DNA of 64,000 nucleotides, taken from Symbiodinium sp. CCMP2592 (taxonomy: Eukaryota > Sar > Dinophyceae > Suessiales > Symbiodiniaceae). The notes below the pieces were generated by a model. That model saw only the letters and a list, made by a program, of their open reading frames with translations. It was not told the DNA's origin and made no database searches. Positions 10,925 through 23,200 of this stretch are shown here, piece by piece. The translations under genes and the position numbers were made by a program. The stretch is from positions 62,001 through 126,000 of the forward strand of contig CAJNDT010006130.1 of NCBI GenBank assembly GCA_905221615.1, written 5' to 3'. The stretch's first letter is position 1, and every line of letters begins with the position of its first letter.

Positions 10925-11090
10925 TACACATATATATATATATGTATATATGTATATATGTATATATGTATATATGTATATATGTATATATGTATTTATG
11001 TATATATGTATTTATGTATATATGTGTATATGTATATATGTATATATGTATATATGTATATATGCATATATGTATAGATGTACACATGTC
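10925..11090. repeat. TATATG microsatellite
   Basis: Perfect and near-perfect TATATGTA octamers with two TATTTATG variants. Confidence 0.9.
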
Positions 11091-11596
11091 TGTGTATCTA
11101 TATAGTGGCGATTAGCAGCGTATAGGAGTCTGTGATGGATAGTGTTGGTTGACGCTGAGAGTCGTACTTGCCAGGCCGGTGATGCAACGGCACGTGCGCG
11201 ACAGGACTTGTTTCGACACTTGTATGTTCATTGAGGGCTTGGGTTGCAGGTTTCGGTTCAAGGGCAAGTACATGATGCCTGCAAGTCTCTAGGGGTCATG
11301 GTGCATGCAAACCCACTCAGACTTCATTCCTCAGTGCCAGGACCTCGGGAATGCTCGATGCTGCGATTCAGAGCTGTGCAGAGGCGGGGTAGCTTGCTTC
11401 AGCTTACTTCGAGGCGTGGAATTTGCATTGATTTGGGGTCTAGAGTTTTGGATCCATGGGCTCTCCATTTCGTTCCTCGAGTTCCGGATTTCTCGAAGCA
11501 TGTGTTCGTTCCCGTAAAAGTAAAAGTCTTGAGTTGATTTTGTTGCCAAAGCCCCACCTGACCCGTCGAAACGCACTTGACTGTGCTAAACCCTTA
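11091..11596. other. No recognised gene
   Basis: Overlapping open frames at 11244-11576 on both strands have no motif and no splice-consistent exon that could be defended. Confidence 0.4.
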
Positions 11597-11686
11597 CTTA
11601 CCTTTGGTGAGTAGGGAATGGAGGAATGGGGCACAAGTATAACTGCTATTACTACCATTCTTCCATTCCCTACTAACCAAAGGTAG
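11597..11686. mobile_element. Foldback MITE, family C
   Basis: A 90-bp inverted-repeat element. The left end is CTTACCTTTGGTGAGTAGGG and the right end is its reverse complement with few changes (ending CCAAAGGTAG). A second copy at 22115-22205 shares about 30 bp at each end, including GGAATGGAAGAATGG-type sequence. The termini contain consensus-like splice strings (GGTAAG/CTTACC). Confidence 0.85.
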
Positions 11687-11799
11687 GCTTAGCCGTCGAT
11701 GTGTCTAGGCTGCCGAAAATGGCAATATTAGGCAACTTGACACCCTCGACCTCTGCTTCTCAAAGCCCCAATCCCCCTTGCCTTAGGCCTTAGCCCCCT

Positions 11800-11862
11800 T
11801 ATCACCCGAAACCCTAAAACCCTAAACCCTCAACCCTAAAACAGTGAACCCTAAACCCCTAA
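11800..11862 (+). repeat. Interstitial telomere-like tract
   Basis: Degenerate CCCTAAA units including ACCCTAAAACCCTAAACCCT, interrupted by CAACC and CAGTGAA. Confidence 0.75.
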
Positions 11863-11990
11863 GCGCTACTTCCCCGAAGGTTAAAGGGGAGGGCTCCTTC
11901 TTTGTCTTTCCTTGCTGCTCGAGGCTTCTGCCTGGGAGCCGGCGTTGCAGATGGCACCTTGGCCGGGATGCAACAACCAAGAACCACTAA

Positions 11991-12119
11991 TAGAGGAGCG
12001 TAAATAATTACTAATGCTATGTTTGGGGGTTCCTTATTATGACTATTGTAGAATGGGCCCCAAATTCATTGTTCCTTATTCTGATGACAGTATAAGGGGC
12101 CCCAAAACCACTATTTTAC
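11991..12119. mobile_element. Family B inverted-repeat element (diverged)
   Basis: Contains the family B sub-terminal sequences TAAATAATTACTAAT, GGGGGTTCCTTATTAT and GAATGGGCCCCAAA, and a near-terminal TAAGGGGCCCC. The right terminus is poorly defined. Confidence 0.65.
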
Positions 12120-13454
12120 AGGTTTTTGTAGGGTTCAGGGAGGGGACTCAGGGCTCGAGTCGGTGGCAAGAACAAGAAGACACGACAAACAGTGCAGAGT
12201 GTGGTAATAAGGATAGTGACAGTCGCAGTGGTCGATGTTTCTTTGCCGTATAGGCAGTACCAAACCCAAGGGCGAACGTAGCAATACTGGCACTGATGTC
12301 GATGCCGATACGAACGCTACAAGTGGGCAGCAAGGAGCACGCAAGTGTGTCCATATTGCTGACAACCAGACAGGTCTGGCCTATGTACACGAAGTCGTAC
12401 TGCTGCCATTTGCGATCCTCACGCGAACATCTTCACTGCGTTTACAACCATAGCGTATCGCACCCGCCACACATGTTGGCTTTCATACATTACTTCTGGT
12501 TTACCTCACCCTCTTAGTCTTCGTCTGCTAGACACTTTAATGTCAGGCCTGCCCAAAAGTATAGCCATTTTGATTCCAGTACCTATGCCCAGTTCTTGTG
12601 CAGAGTCTTCACTGATAGCGTGGAAGATGATGGATTCATGCCGTTGACTTGGGTAAGTCTTGAAAGTGCTTGCTGAACACATGTTTTTCGGGTGTATGTC
12701 CTGCATCTGTGGCACCGGTATGTGTTTCGGTGCTGTGTCGTGCCACTGGAGTGTCAACTTCACAATGCGGGTCGGACCTTGTGTGGCTTGCCAGCTGCCA
12801 GCAGCAGCAGCATTATGAGTATTGGCAACGGCCAGGCAGCGGTGGCAGCTCTGAAGGCGGTAGCATAAATCTTCTTTCAGGTGGTCGTGGTGCCGTGCGA
12901 TTTGTAAACCCTGCATGCAAGTGGTGCCCAGGTACGGCGGGCAGAGCGATTTGAGATGACTGGCTGGAAGCTTGCAGTTTCTGGGGCTGACGAAGCAACT
13001 GTCCCAAACCGTCCTGCGCACCCTGTAAAACTGTACAAACTGCGACATAAACCGTAGAACCCAAGAGTCCTAAAGTAGTTCCCACGAACCCACTATTCTA
13101 CAACTGCCGGCAGAGCTTACGCCACTGAAGCCTGTCTTGAATGTGCGTTGGACTTCCGCAATCTTCGTTTCCGATGTCAGCTTGAAGCCCACCGAGTTCT
13201 GCACTTTGGCATTACAGAGAACCCGAATTCCCAACGGCCTGCTGAGGTCTCTCCCTGCAGAGGTGCAACTGCATAACGACCTCCTGCCTCCGCAGAGCTG
13301 CACCCAGAGCCGAGGGAAGCGGGAAACACGGAGTTGAGTTGATGACAGCAGTGACTTAAACGCACAGCTCGTAGCAAAGGCGGATCAGTGCCCAGAGCCA
13401 GGAGTTGAGGATGTGGGGTTCACGGCTTGGTTGTGTCTGGGCTTGAGGATCTGA
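12120..13454. other. No firm gene; possible exon near 13120-13250
   Basis: The + frame through 13115-13250 reads AYATEACLECALDFRNLRF and onward without a stop for about 45 codons. It might be an exon of the PPR gene, but no motif is diagnostic. The long minus-strand frame 12506-13048 has no recognisable domain. Confidence 0.3.
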
Positions 13455-13628
13455 CACAGGGGGTTTTAAGCACTAAAGCCCGAAACTCTAAACCCTCAAA
13501 GCCCTAAAGCCTGTAACCCTAAACTCTCAAAACCCTAAAGCCTGAAACCCTAAACCCTCAAACCCCGAAAGCTCGAAGCCTCAAACCCCGAAGCCTTAAA
13601 CCCCGAAGCCCTAAAGCCTCAAAGCCCC
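13455..13628 (+). repeat. Degenerate telomere-like array
   Basis: About 20 units of CCCTAAA, CCCTAAAGCC, CCTCAAAG and CCCGAAG, arranged as an 8-9-bp unit drifting from CCCTAAA. This is the longest such array in the window. Confidence 0.8.
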
Positions 13629-13699
13629 AAACCCCGCTTCAGCGCTCCACCAAGACCATCTCTGGCACTGGGGCCTGGTATTGCTCGGCCGGGGGGCCT

Positions 13700-13812
13700 G
13701 GTAGTATAGAATGGTATAGTAAAGTACAGTAGTAGGCTACTCTTTGTATTAGTAGTATAGTATAGTATAGTATAGTATAGTAGAGTATAGTAGAGTACAC
13801 ACAAACACCCTA
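13700..13812. repeat. TATAG microsatellite
   Basis: Perfect TAGTATAGTATAG pentamer-type repeats. Confidence 0.85.
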
Positions 13813-14296
13813 ATCTGACCTCTAGGACCCTCCATATATATATTTTGGAGGGCAGCACCGCGCATCCGCACCCAAGCGCTTCGATACAAATCTGGTGCGG
13901 ATCTTGATGTCGCCGGAGAGCGAGAAAACTTGGAGTTTCTGGTAAACAGATTTCGTGCTGCGGCTCAGATTTCAGGTTTATCTGGCAGGATGCGGTTTAT
14001 CACAGGGCTTGGTGCACGGGGACTTTCCAGATATGTAGGATCAGGTCTGGGATTCTTCTAACCTCGTGCGCAGGGGGGGGGGACTCTCTTCGCGGGACGA
14101 GCCGATGGCTGATAGAGTCCCAAATTTCAGCACAAATCCATGTTATTTCGTTTGTGACGCTCATCTTAATTGCCAGGTGCCAGCTCAGCACTACCAAATC
14201 TTTGCGGCAGCGATAGCTGTGAAGATAATCATGGTGATGCTAGTGGTTAGTAGCACCAGCATCTGCATTGTTTTCTGATACTCTGGCTGCTCTTCA

Positions 14297-14423
14297 GATT
14301 CTGATTCTTCCTGCGACCGAGCCCGGCGCCGTCTTAGGCCATGCTCGGCAGAGCGGCCTGCGCCCCGACGTCGACAGCGCCACTGCGGCCTTTTCCAGCT
14401 GTCAGACAGATCAGCAATGGAAG
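14297..14423 (+). CDS. PPR-protein exon
   Basis: After AG at 14295-14296 the frame reads AVLGHARQSGLRPDVDSATA then AFSSCQTDQQWK. The string A-R-Q-S-G-L-R-P-D-V followed by A-F-x-S-C and Q-Q-W is the end of one PPR motif and the start of the next, as in the P-class repeats of organelle RNA-binding proteins. The likely donor is AAG|GTGGGC (GT), giving an exon of 127 bp. It is on the same strand as the PPR exons at 16.0 and 17.4-18.0 kb and may belong to the same gene. Known of the family: each motif is about 35 residues and binds one RNA base. The start of the exon is less certain than its end. Confidence 0.65.
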
Positions 14424-15440
14424 GTGGGCTGCGAGGGGTTTGAGCCCAGGTTTTTTAGAACTGTTTCCTACACAGAGGATCTATACAGGGGTCTGGATGA
14501 GTGCATGAGGAGTATTGACTGTACAAGTGGGGGTGTCTTTGTGCGAGACTAGTACAACAAGCTCTAAACGCAACAATAAGACTGAGGGAAGCTTGGGCGA
14601 ACATAGGGCTTGGTGAATCTAAAGCGCTTCGAGCAAATTGTAGCAGCAATGGCTATCAAGATGCAGATAAGCCAGCAGCAGCAACATGTTTCGTGCAAGG
14701 ACAGCAGGTTCCGCAATTCTTGGGCAGAATCAGCCGCAACAGTAGCAATTCTACCAGCTGGACCAGTCGGCAGCAGCAACTACACGGTCATGTTGGTGGT
14801 GTTGGCGGTTAGATAGTGGTGGTCGTTGTGAGACAAAATGTGGATTACATTTGGATCCAAAGCCCGGACTCTACTGCTTGCTGCTGATCCCTCTCAGTCC
14901 GGGATTCCCCTACTATCGAGAGTCTCCACAGCCCTTCCTCTGACCCAGCTCGGAACCACAAGGTTCAAGCCCTTCAACGCAAAGCCCTGAAGCCCCGAAC
15001 TGCCAGGTGACTGCCATGATCTTTGAGAATTTGCAGGTGGGCCGCCACCTCGGCGGGGAGAGGTGTAGCAGATTGTGGTTCTTGAGTTTAGTTTCAAGGG
15101 TCATGAAGGGGAAGGACAGAAGCTGTCTACCGAGTGCCGCCAATGCCTCAGAGTGTTCAGCAAAAGGACAGTGCAGTCACGGCGAAGAAGGAAGAGAACG
15201 TGGTGATAGTTTCACTGATAGGGCTGGTGACCATTAGTTGCGAATCTTCAGTAGAGATGCATATCATCTATTTGTGATGATCATGCTGATTTCAGTTGTT
15301 TACTCACAGCAGCATCGTACGGATGCAAACGGCTCACATGTAAACAAGAATGTATAACTATCAGGCAGCACCAACAAAAAGTAAGCAAGTAAGGACAAGA
15401 ACCAATGAAGGGAATGTCTATAAAGGAATGCATTGCGATA
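14424..15440. other. Intron-like DNA, no recognised exon
   Basis: No repeat and no motif. Small open frames at 14610-14816 and 15007-15237 have no supporting features. Confidence 0.4.
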
Positions 15441-15447
15441 AATGATA

Positions 15448-15540
15448 CGATATATATATATATATATATATCCCGTATTTTGACGTGTTCTGTATATGTA
15501 TATATATATATATATACATGTATATATATATATACACATG

Positions 15541-15571
<31 letters not shown>

Positions 15572-15655
15572 ATATGTGTATATGTATATATGTATATATA
15601 TATATATACACACATGTATGTATATACATATATATATATATACACACACATATAG
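15448..15655. repeat. TA/TATG microsatellite
   Basis: Alternating (TA)n, TACATG and TGTGTA blocks over about 200 bp. Confidence 0.9.
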
Positions 15656-16036
15656 AGCGTCTACTTGCAGCCAGAGAGCATGGTATGAGTGAAGGTCTGT
15701 GCATGAGTAGCGGTAGTAAAACAACGGAAGGAGTGGCCCTCCCAGGTGCGGAGGGGGGGATTGAGCCGGACTTGACGATGCTAAGCGCCGCCGCCACTTC
15801 CATGGAGAAAGGCGCACTCTGCGGCTGTGAACTCCAGAAACATGCGCCTCAGCTCCGGGGAGAGATATAATTAGGCCATGCGCGCGAGACTTTGGGCATT
15901 GTGCGAAGCAGCCGGCATGGAACACAGAAAGAGCCCTAATTCCGAAACCATACATCCTAAACTTCGAGCCCCATAAATCCTAAACCCGTAATCTGCAGCA
16001 CGCTAAACCCGCAAACCCAGCACCCCTGTGGCACAG

Positions 16037-16101
16037 GCGGGCAGTGGAGCCGCTCCTTCCGCCTGCTACGCCTTGCCATCGCTGCGAGGTGTCGGCTCTG
16101 G
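16037..16101 (+). CDS. Probable PPR-protein exon
   Basis: After AG at 16035-16036 one frame reads GGQWSRSFRLLRLAIAARCR, matching the G-x-W-x-x-A-x-x-L-L helix at the start of a PPR motif, with S in place of the usual A. The donor is not settled: candidates fall just before the family B element that begins at 16110. On motif and position it would belong with the exons at 14.3 and 17.4 kb. Confidence 0.45.
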
Positions 16102-16109
16102 TGGGCAGA

Positions 16110-16237
16110 AAGGGGCCTTGATAGTTTGAATAGGGTTCCGTCAAAAGGTCCTAGAAGGGTTACTTAAAGGGTTCTATCATACAAGGGTCTTCATAGTTGG
16201 AAAACGGGAACATTGGTAATAATTGCGGCCTCTACAT
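16110..16237. mobile_element. Family B/G inverted-repeat element
   Basis: Starts AAGGGGCCTTGATAGTTTG followed by AATAGGGTTCCGT. Inside are AAGGGTTACTTAAAGGG (family G). It ends TTGGTAATAATTGCGGCC. It begins within about 10 bp of a candidate PPR exon. Confidence 0.65.
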
Positions 16238-16859
16238 TGGGGGTCCAGGGCTTACTGTCAACCGTAAACCTACAGCCGGATACCATCAACGTCGATGTGG
16301 CGTTGGTATTTATTCTTGGTTGCTTTGCGTTTAAGTTTAAATGTTAGTGATCGTAGGCATGCTGGAACTACTACTGTCAGTACTACTGTCATTTCACTCC
16401 TCATTACTGTGTCCCTCATGACGATTTTCGTCAGAATGAGGTTTACTCTGGTAGTATTGTCATCATCATTCGGGCAGTTCTCCGAAAAAGAGATCCCTGC
16501 ATCATCGTCGTCATTATGGAAGTGAGATTTGCTTTTGGACACCCCGAAGGAGCCCTAGTTTCAAGAATCCCCCTCTTGCAGTCCGTTACGATTGCTGTTT
16601 TCATTATCGTCAGTCTTACAACGAATATGAGTTGTTATTTGTGATGTTTTGCCATTATGAGTGTTATGTTTGTCCTTGCGATTCCCATTTTTGTTTGTTT
16701 CCAGCAAAAAGGACTGTTTCTTCAGTCTTTGTTCGTGAGTTCTCGTTTCCGAGGCTTTTGCCTCTTCCTGCTGCTGCTGCTACTGCTGCTGGAGTGAATA
16801 CCACGAGTAGCATAAGCATTGTTTTGGCAAGGCTGTCGGATTATTGTTGCTCTTGTCAT

Positions 16860-17110
16860 CTCATCCTCGTGCTCATCTTCATCCTCATTAACATCACCAT
16901 CATCATCATAGCCACCATACTAATGATCCTCATCATCATCCTCCTCCTCATCATCATCATCATCACCACCATCGTCATCACCATCGTCGTCAGCACCGTC
17001 ACCATGATGATGATGGTGATCATCATCATAATCATCGTCAGCATCGTCATCATCGTTATCTCATCGACACCCTCATCATTGTCATCATGATCATCGTCGT
17101 CGCCGTCCTT
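16860..17110 (+). repeat. ATC trinucleotide microsatellite
   Basis: CATCAT/CACCAT/GTCATC units over about 250 bp. Isoleucine/threonine or methionine/valine ORFs here are repeat artefacts. Confidence 0.9.
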
Positions 17111-17416
17111 CTCCTCTCCAGGTTTCAGCACAACCTTGTCAGCTACACCGCGGCTGTGGATGCCTGTGGCGCAGGTGCCGTGACTGATGTCCTGGGAGTT
17201 GCACCCGAAGCGGAACAACGAGCGGTTTCAGCTTGAATTCAGTGTTTCGGCGGAGGGTTTACAGGTTGACTGAAGGTCAGAGGCACATTCCATCTTTCCT
17301 TTCAACCCACCCTGCAAGCCGAAATTGCCTGGGCCCGAAAGCCCTTGATGTCTAAGCGGCCAAGCCCCTAACATACAGATCCCTGAGCCACGCAAATCCA
17401 AGCAAAGTCCCTGCAG

Positions 17417-17474
17417 GCGGCATCTGGAAGGATGCCCGTGAACTGCTGGCAGAGATGCGGCATGTGGCACAGAG
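17417..17474 (+). CDS. PPR-protein exon
   Basis: After GCAG the frame reads GGIWKDARELLAEMRHVAQ, the W-x-x-A-x-x-L-L-x-E-M helix typical of PPR repeats. The donor is CAGAG|GTCGG (GT). Together with the next two exons it indicates a P-class PPR protein on the + strand. These proteins usually act in chloroplasts or mitochondria on RNA processing. No targeting peptide is visible because the gene start was not located. Confidence 0.6.
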
Positions 17475-17686
17475 GTCGGAAGCAAAGAGCCTGGCGTCTC
17501 CTGGAATAGAGTGGGACTGGCATGCTCCTTGCGGGTGGAAGCAGTGGCTGCATGCGAACTGCAAAGAGGAGGCATTCAGAACTGGCCAGTGAATTCCGGA
17601 TGGCAACAGAGTAAGGGACGAACCCGCTCCTGGCAAAAAGGCGCCAAGCTCCAAACCCGCAAGATCTTCGAAGTTCGAGCCCGAAG

Positions 17687-17971
17687 GCCCAGCGTCATCA
17701 CGTACCACTCCATGCTCGACGCTCACGCGGCGAATGGCTGGCAGAGGGTGGGCCAAGAAGCTCTGGGGCTTTATGGGTCAACTGCCAGGTCATGAAGCTT
17801 TCGAGGTAGGGTTTTGGATTTGCTTACTGCTTGAGTGCTTGGGTCCAAGGCTCTACACCTGCAACCTACCTGTAGAATAGCCAAAACTCTCTTTTGGGTT
17901 TCCTTCTCCGCCAGGGCCTCGATGTCTTTCGCCTGATGCAGAACGAAGGCCGAAGCCTTGAGCCTCTGCGA
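17687..17971 (+). CDS. Two PPR-protein exons with a GT-AG intron
   Basis: Exon 17687-17747 follows AAG and reads PSVITYHSMLDAHAANGWQR. Its donor is AGG|GTGGGC. Exon 17915-17971 follows CCAG and reads GLDVFRLMQNEGRSLEPLR, with donor CGA|GTCGGT. Splicing out 17748-17914 (167 bp, GT-AG) keeps the frame and yields one full PPR motif: V-I-T-Y-x-S-M-L-D-A, then G-W-Q-R-G-L-D-V-F-R-L-M-Q, then L-E-P. This is the best-supported part of the PPR gene. Exons downstream of 17972 were not identified, so the C-terminus is unknown. Confidence 0.75.
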
Positions 17972-18990
17972 GTCGGTTTCTTCTGGGCAAATCGCTTGGC
18001 TTTTTGACAGGTCGACTGGTATTGGGGGCAATGGTAGCTACAATGAGCAAAAGAGCCGAAGATAGCAACACCAGCAGCTATGCACAAGAAGAATTAAGAA
18101 CAAGAAGAGTTCGAAGAGCTGCGCCGTGGCCAGGAGTGAAATGGACCGCGCTTGACTGCGACACCTTGGTCCGATCCTGCTGGCAGTGTCTGGACCCTGG
18201 CGCATTTGCAGGAGTGCTTTTGGTGGGCCGCAGAACTTAAAACACTTTGCATGCAATTCGATAGTATTGGTCTCGAGGACTTCGCCTTGTCCCCAGGCGG
18301 TGCAACAGATGCCCTGCCGCGGCTCCTCGCAGATGTGAAGAGCAAGTGAGGAGCTTGGACGAGCTGGCGTGCAATTGCGGAATTGCGGCAGTACCCGGAG
18401 TTTAAGTAACCACTCCCACCTGCCGCTCCCTCGAAACCAGGCGCGACTGGGATCTACGCGAACTGAGGGTGCGGAGAAGTGCGCATGGTGAAGCAAAACA
18501 CGTGGGCAAAGGGGGATGGGGGGAGCTGAAGCTCTGCCATGAGCCCAAGCAGTCTGAGAGTCAAGACACCGACACTATCCGGAATGTGGTTTGCAAGAAA
18601 CATGACTCCTCTGCTACGGTATCTTTGACTGGTTTTCGGCCCGTGAAACTCCAGGACAAGAGTCTTTCTGGGATGCTCATCCTTGCTACACGACATCCAG
18701 CTTGTGTTGGCCGTCAACAGCATGAGTTCGAGCAGAGCGATCTGCTTCGCAGGGTTGCCTAAAACGACCACACCATGTGAATAGATTTGGATGTTCGCTC
18801 CATGGCGGCTCCACTGGAACCTATCGCCATGACCGGCGATTTCGGAGCCTCGATGGATTACAGGCAGGCAGCCCTGCGCCCCGAAGCTTCTGTATACTGG
18901 TTGGAAAGAGTTCTGAAGCCTATAGAGGGAAGAAGCATTTCACGACAGGGCACATTGCTCCTGGCATTATGCCCATCAGCAGTATCGTCG
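17972..18990. other. No recognised exon
   Basis: Presumed intron or intergenic DNA after the PPR exons. An open stretch at 18790-18900 (MTGDFGASMDYRQAALRPE) might be an exon but has no family support. Confidence 0.35.
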
Positions 18991-18994
18991 TCGT

Positions 18995-19350
18995 TGTCGT
19001 CCTCTTTCTCCTCCTCCTCCTCCTCCTCCTCCTCCTCCTCCTCCTCCTGCTCCTCCGCCATCAAGGCCACCATCATCGCCGTCCCAACCGGCATCAAAAC
19101 TACCGTCATTGTCACCATCATCACCATCATCACCATCATCACCATCGTCACCATATCATCCCCATTATCCTCATCCTCATCCTCATCCCATCCTCATCTT
19201 AATCCTAATCCTCCTCCTCATCGTCGTCGTCATCATCACCCTCATCCTCATCACCATCACCCTCATCCTCATCATCGTCATCGTCATCATCATTATCACC
19301 ATCACCATCATCATCAGCGTTGACAGAACCGTTATCATCATCACCATCAC
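18995..19350 (+). repeat. CTC then ATC trinucleotide microsatellite
   Basis: (CTC)n at about 19008-19050, followed by CATCAC/CCTCAT units. Long Ser, His and Ile/Leu frames are artefacts. Confidence 0.9.
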
Positions 19351-20222
19351 TGTCATCATGGTCATCATCATTGGCATCTTCAATTGCAGCTCCATCCTCT
19401 TTGTTGTTGAGCTCCTCCTCGCCCTAACGAATTCTCTTGATCACCGCACCATGAACAGCATGATGCCTTATCCCTGAATCTTCCGCATCCTTCACAACAT
19501 CCTCCTCACTCCGGAACCTTTCAAGCGGAGGCACATAATGGAGCCGGCCGAGCTGCAAGAGGCAACGGGAGTATAACCATCACAACAGTTCGATAAGCAG
19601 ACCATGATGCTGTAACAGTTTCATTGGTATCATCAGAAGAGCTTCGTGAATATTCGTCATAGCAGTCTCATGAACAGTTGTCAACAACACTCCCAGGATT
19701 CATCAGAATAGTCGTAACAGCATATTCAGAATCTGAACTTGCATCTTCACAATATTGGCAGAAGCAGTACTGGCTGTGTAACCAATGTTAGAGAGACTGT
19801 TCATCGTTGCAACGGGACAGCTGGTTGAAGAGAAACTTTATGGGAATTCACGCTACATGTCCATCTGCAGCGGCTTTCGAAGTCTTTGTAGATGTCGAGC
19901 TTGTGTGCGAGCTGATACTGTTGATGGACAAAATCCTGCATGCCCCTAAGGACTCTAAACTATGGGAACTATGGTATATTCCTTATAAACGGTAGTGAAG
20001 TTTTTTGTCCATCAGCAGTATTTAATTCCACAAGGCTTCCAGGCCATCAGCCCTGGGTTGAGGATTGAAGGCTCGACCCTCCTCCGTTACCTGGCTGCCC
20101 TGAAGCCACATCTCCAGCCCCAAGGCATCCTGAGACGGCCCTAAGGTCCCCTAAGCCCTAAAAAAAACCCTAAGCCCAAGGCCCCGAATTCCAAACACAC
20201 ACCGACATCCCGCCAGAGCCAG
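19351..20222. other. No recognised gene
   Basis: Unique-looking non-coding DNA with no inverted repeat. Open frames are short. Confidence 0.4.
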
Positions 20223-23200
20223 GAAGCGGAGAGCGACTTCTTCGGCCTTTTGAAAGCCAAGGTCGGGTGCAGAAGGGCTCTTTTCGGGAGTCGTGTAGTG
20301 GTTTGAGGCGGGTTTAGGAGGTTAAGCGGTTTTCGCAAGTTCTTAAAGACGCATATGGGGAATACATCCCTCAACCATAATAGTAATTCCTGCTGTGGCT
20401 GCTTGTTTTCTTGGCCTCCGCGACTTTCACCTTTCCCTACAGTAAGCACAGAGCATTTGGCTCCGGGCTCTTTGATCTCGCATCTTTTCATCCTGAGGCA
20501 AATAGACCTCATGCCATGCGTCGTCGGAGTCTTCAGGATTTAGGTTCTGGAATTTCCACGGTATTTTGTAGGCCTCTCTTTGCAGATGCTAGAGTTCGGA
20601 AGGGCTCATTTACGCTAAGAGCTGCCGAAGGGACACAGGCTCGCGGCGCTGCAGCGCAGCCTGCGTTTCTATGGATCCCGCGGCTTTTGTCCCTCGAGGC
20701 TCAAGGCTCAGAGACCTCCGAACTCCTTTGGATAGGAGCCCCTGGTAAGGAGACCTGGTCCATGAACTTTTCGGGGGCCGGAGTCGAAGACATGGCAATC
20801 CTGCAGCTCGCATCTCTAACTTCTAAAGCCTAGAACAAGAAGCCGTGGGCCCCAGATCTCAAAGCCCCATATAAATTTGTATATAACTATTTTTATTATT
20901 GTTTTTACTATTCGTATTATTATTATCGTTAGTATTAGTATTATTATTATTATTATTTTACTAAACCCAGAAGACGAGGCTACAAACAGCCGGAGGCCCC
21001 CCTCGAGCCCTCAACCCAAATCCTAACTAACAACAACACAATTCAAAAACCTGGAAAAACCCTCATATTATAAGCCCTAAACCCCTCAAACCCGTGAACC
21101 CTAAATCCTAAGCCCGAGATCCAGACGAGCAGGAGCCCTTTACAAAAAAAGCTAACTCTTAAACCCTAAACCCCTGAACCCTAAACCCCCCCAAACCCTC
21201 AACCCCCCAACCCCACAACCCCCTGAACCCCTTAGAGAGCCCAATACCCCTTAATTAAGGAATATAACTTAAATCATAATATCAATGCCCTTACGATTTA
21301 AGCTATATTCCCTAATCAAGGGGTATTGGGCTCTCTGAACCTTGCCTGTAGCCTTGCTTTGGCCACCGAGCCAGGAGCGCCTTGGGAAGGCTCCTCGTGG
21401 GGAGCCCTTGGGTGTGGGTGAGAGGAGGAAAAGGAAAAAATGGGGAAAAAGGAAAAATACGAATCATACGCGTGATACTTAAAAATATGTTGAACTTGCG
21501 AATTCTATTTGTAATAGTAATAATTATATAGTTTTGGTAAGAACGATAACAAAAATTATGATAATAATGACAGTAGCAGCCATCAGGTTTGAGGACATTC
21601 GGGCTCTCAGGTTCAGGGTTCGGTTCTGCCAGGGGAGTGGGGGTTGTGGGGCGAAAGGCATGGGGCCAACCTTCAACTTGATTTTTCGACTTATCCAGTC
21701 GTCGCATTCCAGGACGTGGCTTGTTCTGCCGGAGGTCGAGAAAGACCCAGGGATGGTTTCTACCGGGAAGATGACGGGATCCGGCGGAAGGAACAACATT
21801 AGAAGCTGGTTTTCTGCACGCTAACTGCTAAAGGAAAAGAGGGCATAAAACAAACCACTAGCACTAGGCCTTACATCCTCATACCCTAAACTTCAAGCCT
21901 TGACCCCCCCAAACCCCTCAACCCCATTAGTACGGTTGATGATATAAACCCTGCATTACCCATAATAAGGAATATACCATAATTCCCATAGTTTAGGGTC
22001 CTTAAGGTAGTGCAGGATTTATATCATCAACAGCAGGAAAACTCGGAGCTGCTCTTGGAGGTGCATCGGCTGAAGGCGCAGCTCATCCAGGCATCCGAAG
22101 CATTCCGAAAGGGACTTACCGTTGGTTAGTAGGGAATGGAAGAATGGTAGTAGTAGTACTTATAAGAATACCCCATTCCTCCATTCTCTACTAACCAAAG
22201 GTAAGGGGAAGCAGGGACCCCGGTGGAGTTTGAGCATGAGCCAGGCATGTAGGTGGTTTGGGTCTGGGGCTGAAGCTTACGAAGCGTCAAGCTCCAATAT
22301 GCAAAGCCCTGTCAGTTTTCGGATCAAAGCCGAAGCGGAACTCAAGCCATGAGCCCGAAATCCAATACAACATACCACAAGGCAAAAATACCAGAGCATC
22401 AACGGTTACAGCCGTGTAGGGTACCGGCGCTCGCATCCGTCGCCTGTCCCCCGACACATATTTCGAAGTCAGAAGCATTCAAGACGGCATCGGCGCCTTC
22501 TGTAGTGCTTTTGTGCCTTGAACACAATGAATCCGAAACAGCACATCGCAAGCAGCACCGCAGGAGCCCTGTTTCATAGATACAGCCAGGTACCAAAATT
22601 AAAAACTTGCAAAGCAGAGTCCCTTTCATGATATAGGTAAGCTACCTGCACTTCTCCTTGTCTTCTTGTCCTTAGAACCCTAATAGTGAGCCTTCGAAGA
22701 GCGCAGGCCCAAGGTCTCGAGGAGAAGGTGAGCCGACTCGAGCGCCTGGGGCCCCCGGGAAGCACCGGGCTTTGGGCTTTGGGGCCACTCTGGCCTTTAC
22801 GCGGGAATGAAGGCCCACATGTTTTTTTGACGGTTTTTTTTTTTGGGGGGGGGTTTCAGGTTCAGGGGCTTGGGGGATGACGGGGTTGGGTGGCTCCAGG
22901 GGCGATGGCTTTGGTATTAAAGTTCAGGCTCGCTCAGGGTTCCGAGTGCAGGGCTTCTGAGGGAGAGGAGTTCGGCCTGGTGACAGTGGGTTCGATGCTG
23001 CGTGCTTTGCAGGGGCTTTTGGCTCAGAGTCCAAGGTCAGGAAGCTGGTTTGAAGGCGGAGATCGAGCGACTGCAGGCCAGCCAGTTCACCTTTGCAGCC
23101 GGGAAGGATCTGAGCTTCGGATCTCGGGGCAATTCTGACAAAGGTCTCACTCTGTGTTTCCAGCCCCCTGCCATCTTCCAGGTGGATCATGAGGCCAGCG

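Noticed and set aside
12506..13048. 180-residue minus-strand ORF
   Set aside because: No domain, no splice structure, and opposite to the strand of all supported genes; its length is within chance in this composition.
16295..16525. Overlapping small ORFs on both strands near a GTCATC tract
   Set aside because: No motif; repeat-influenced composition.
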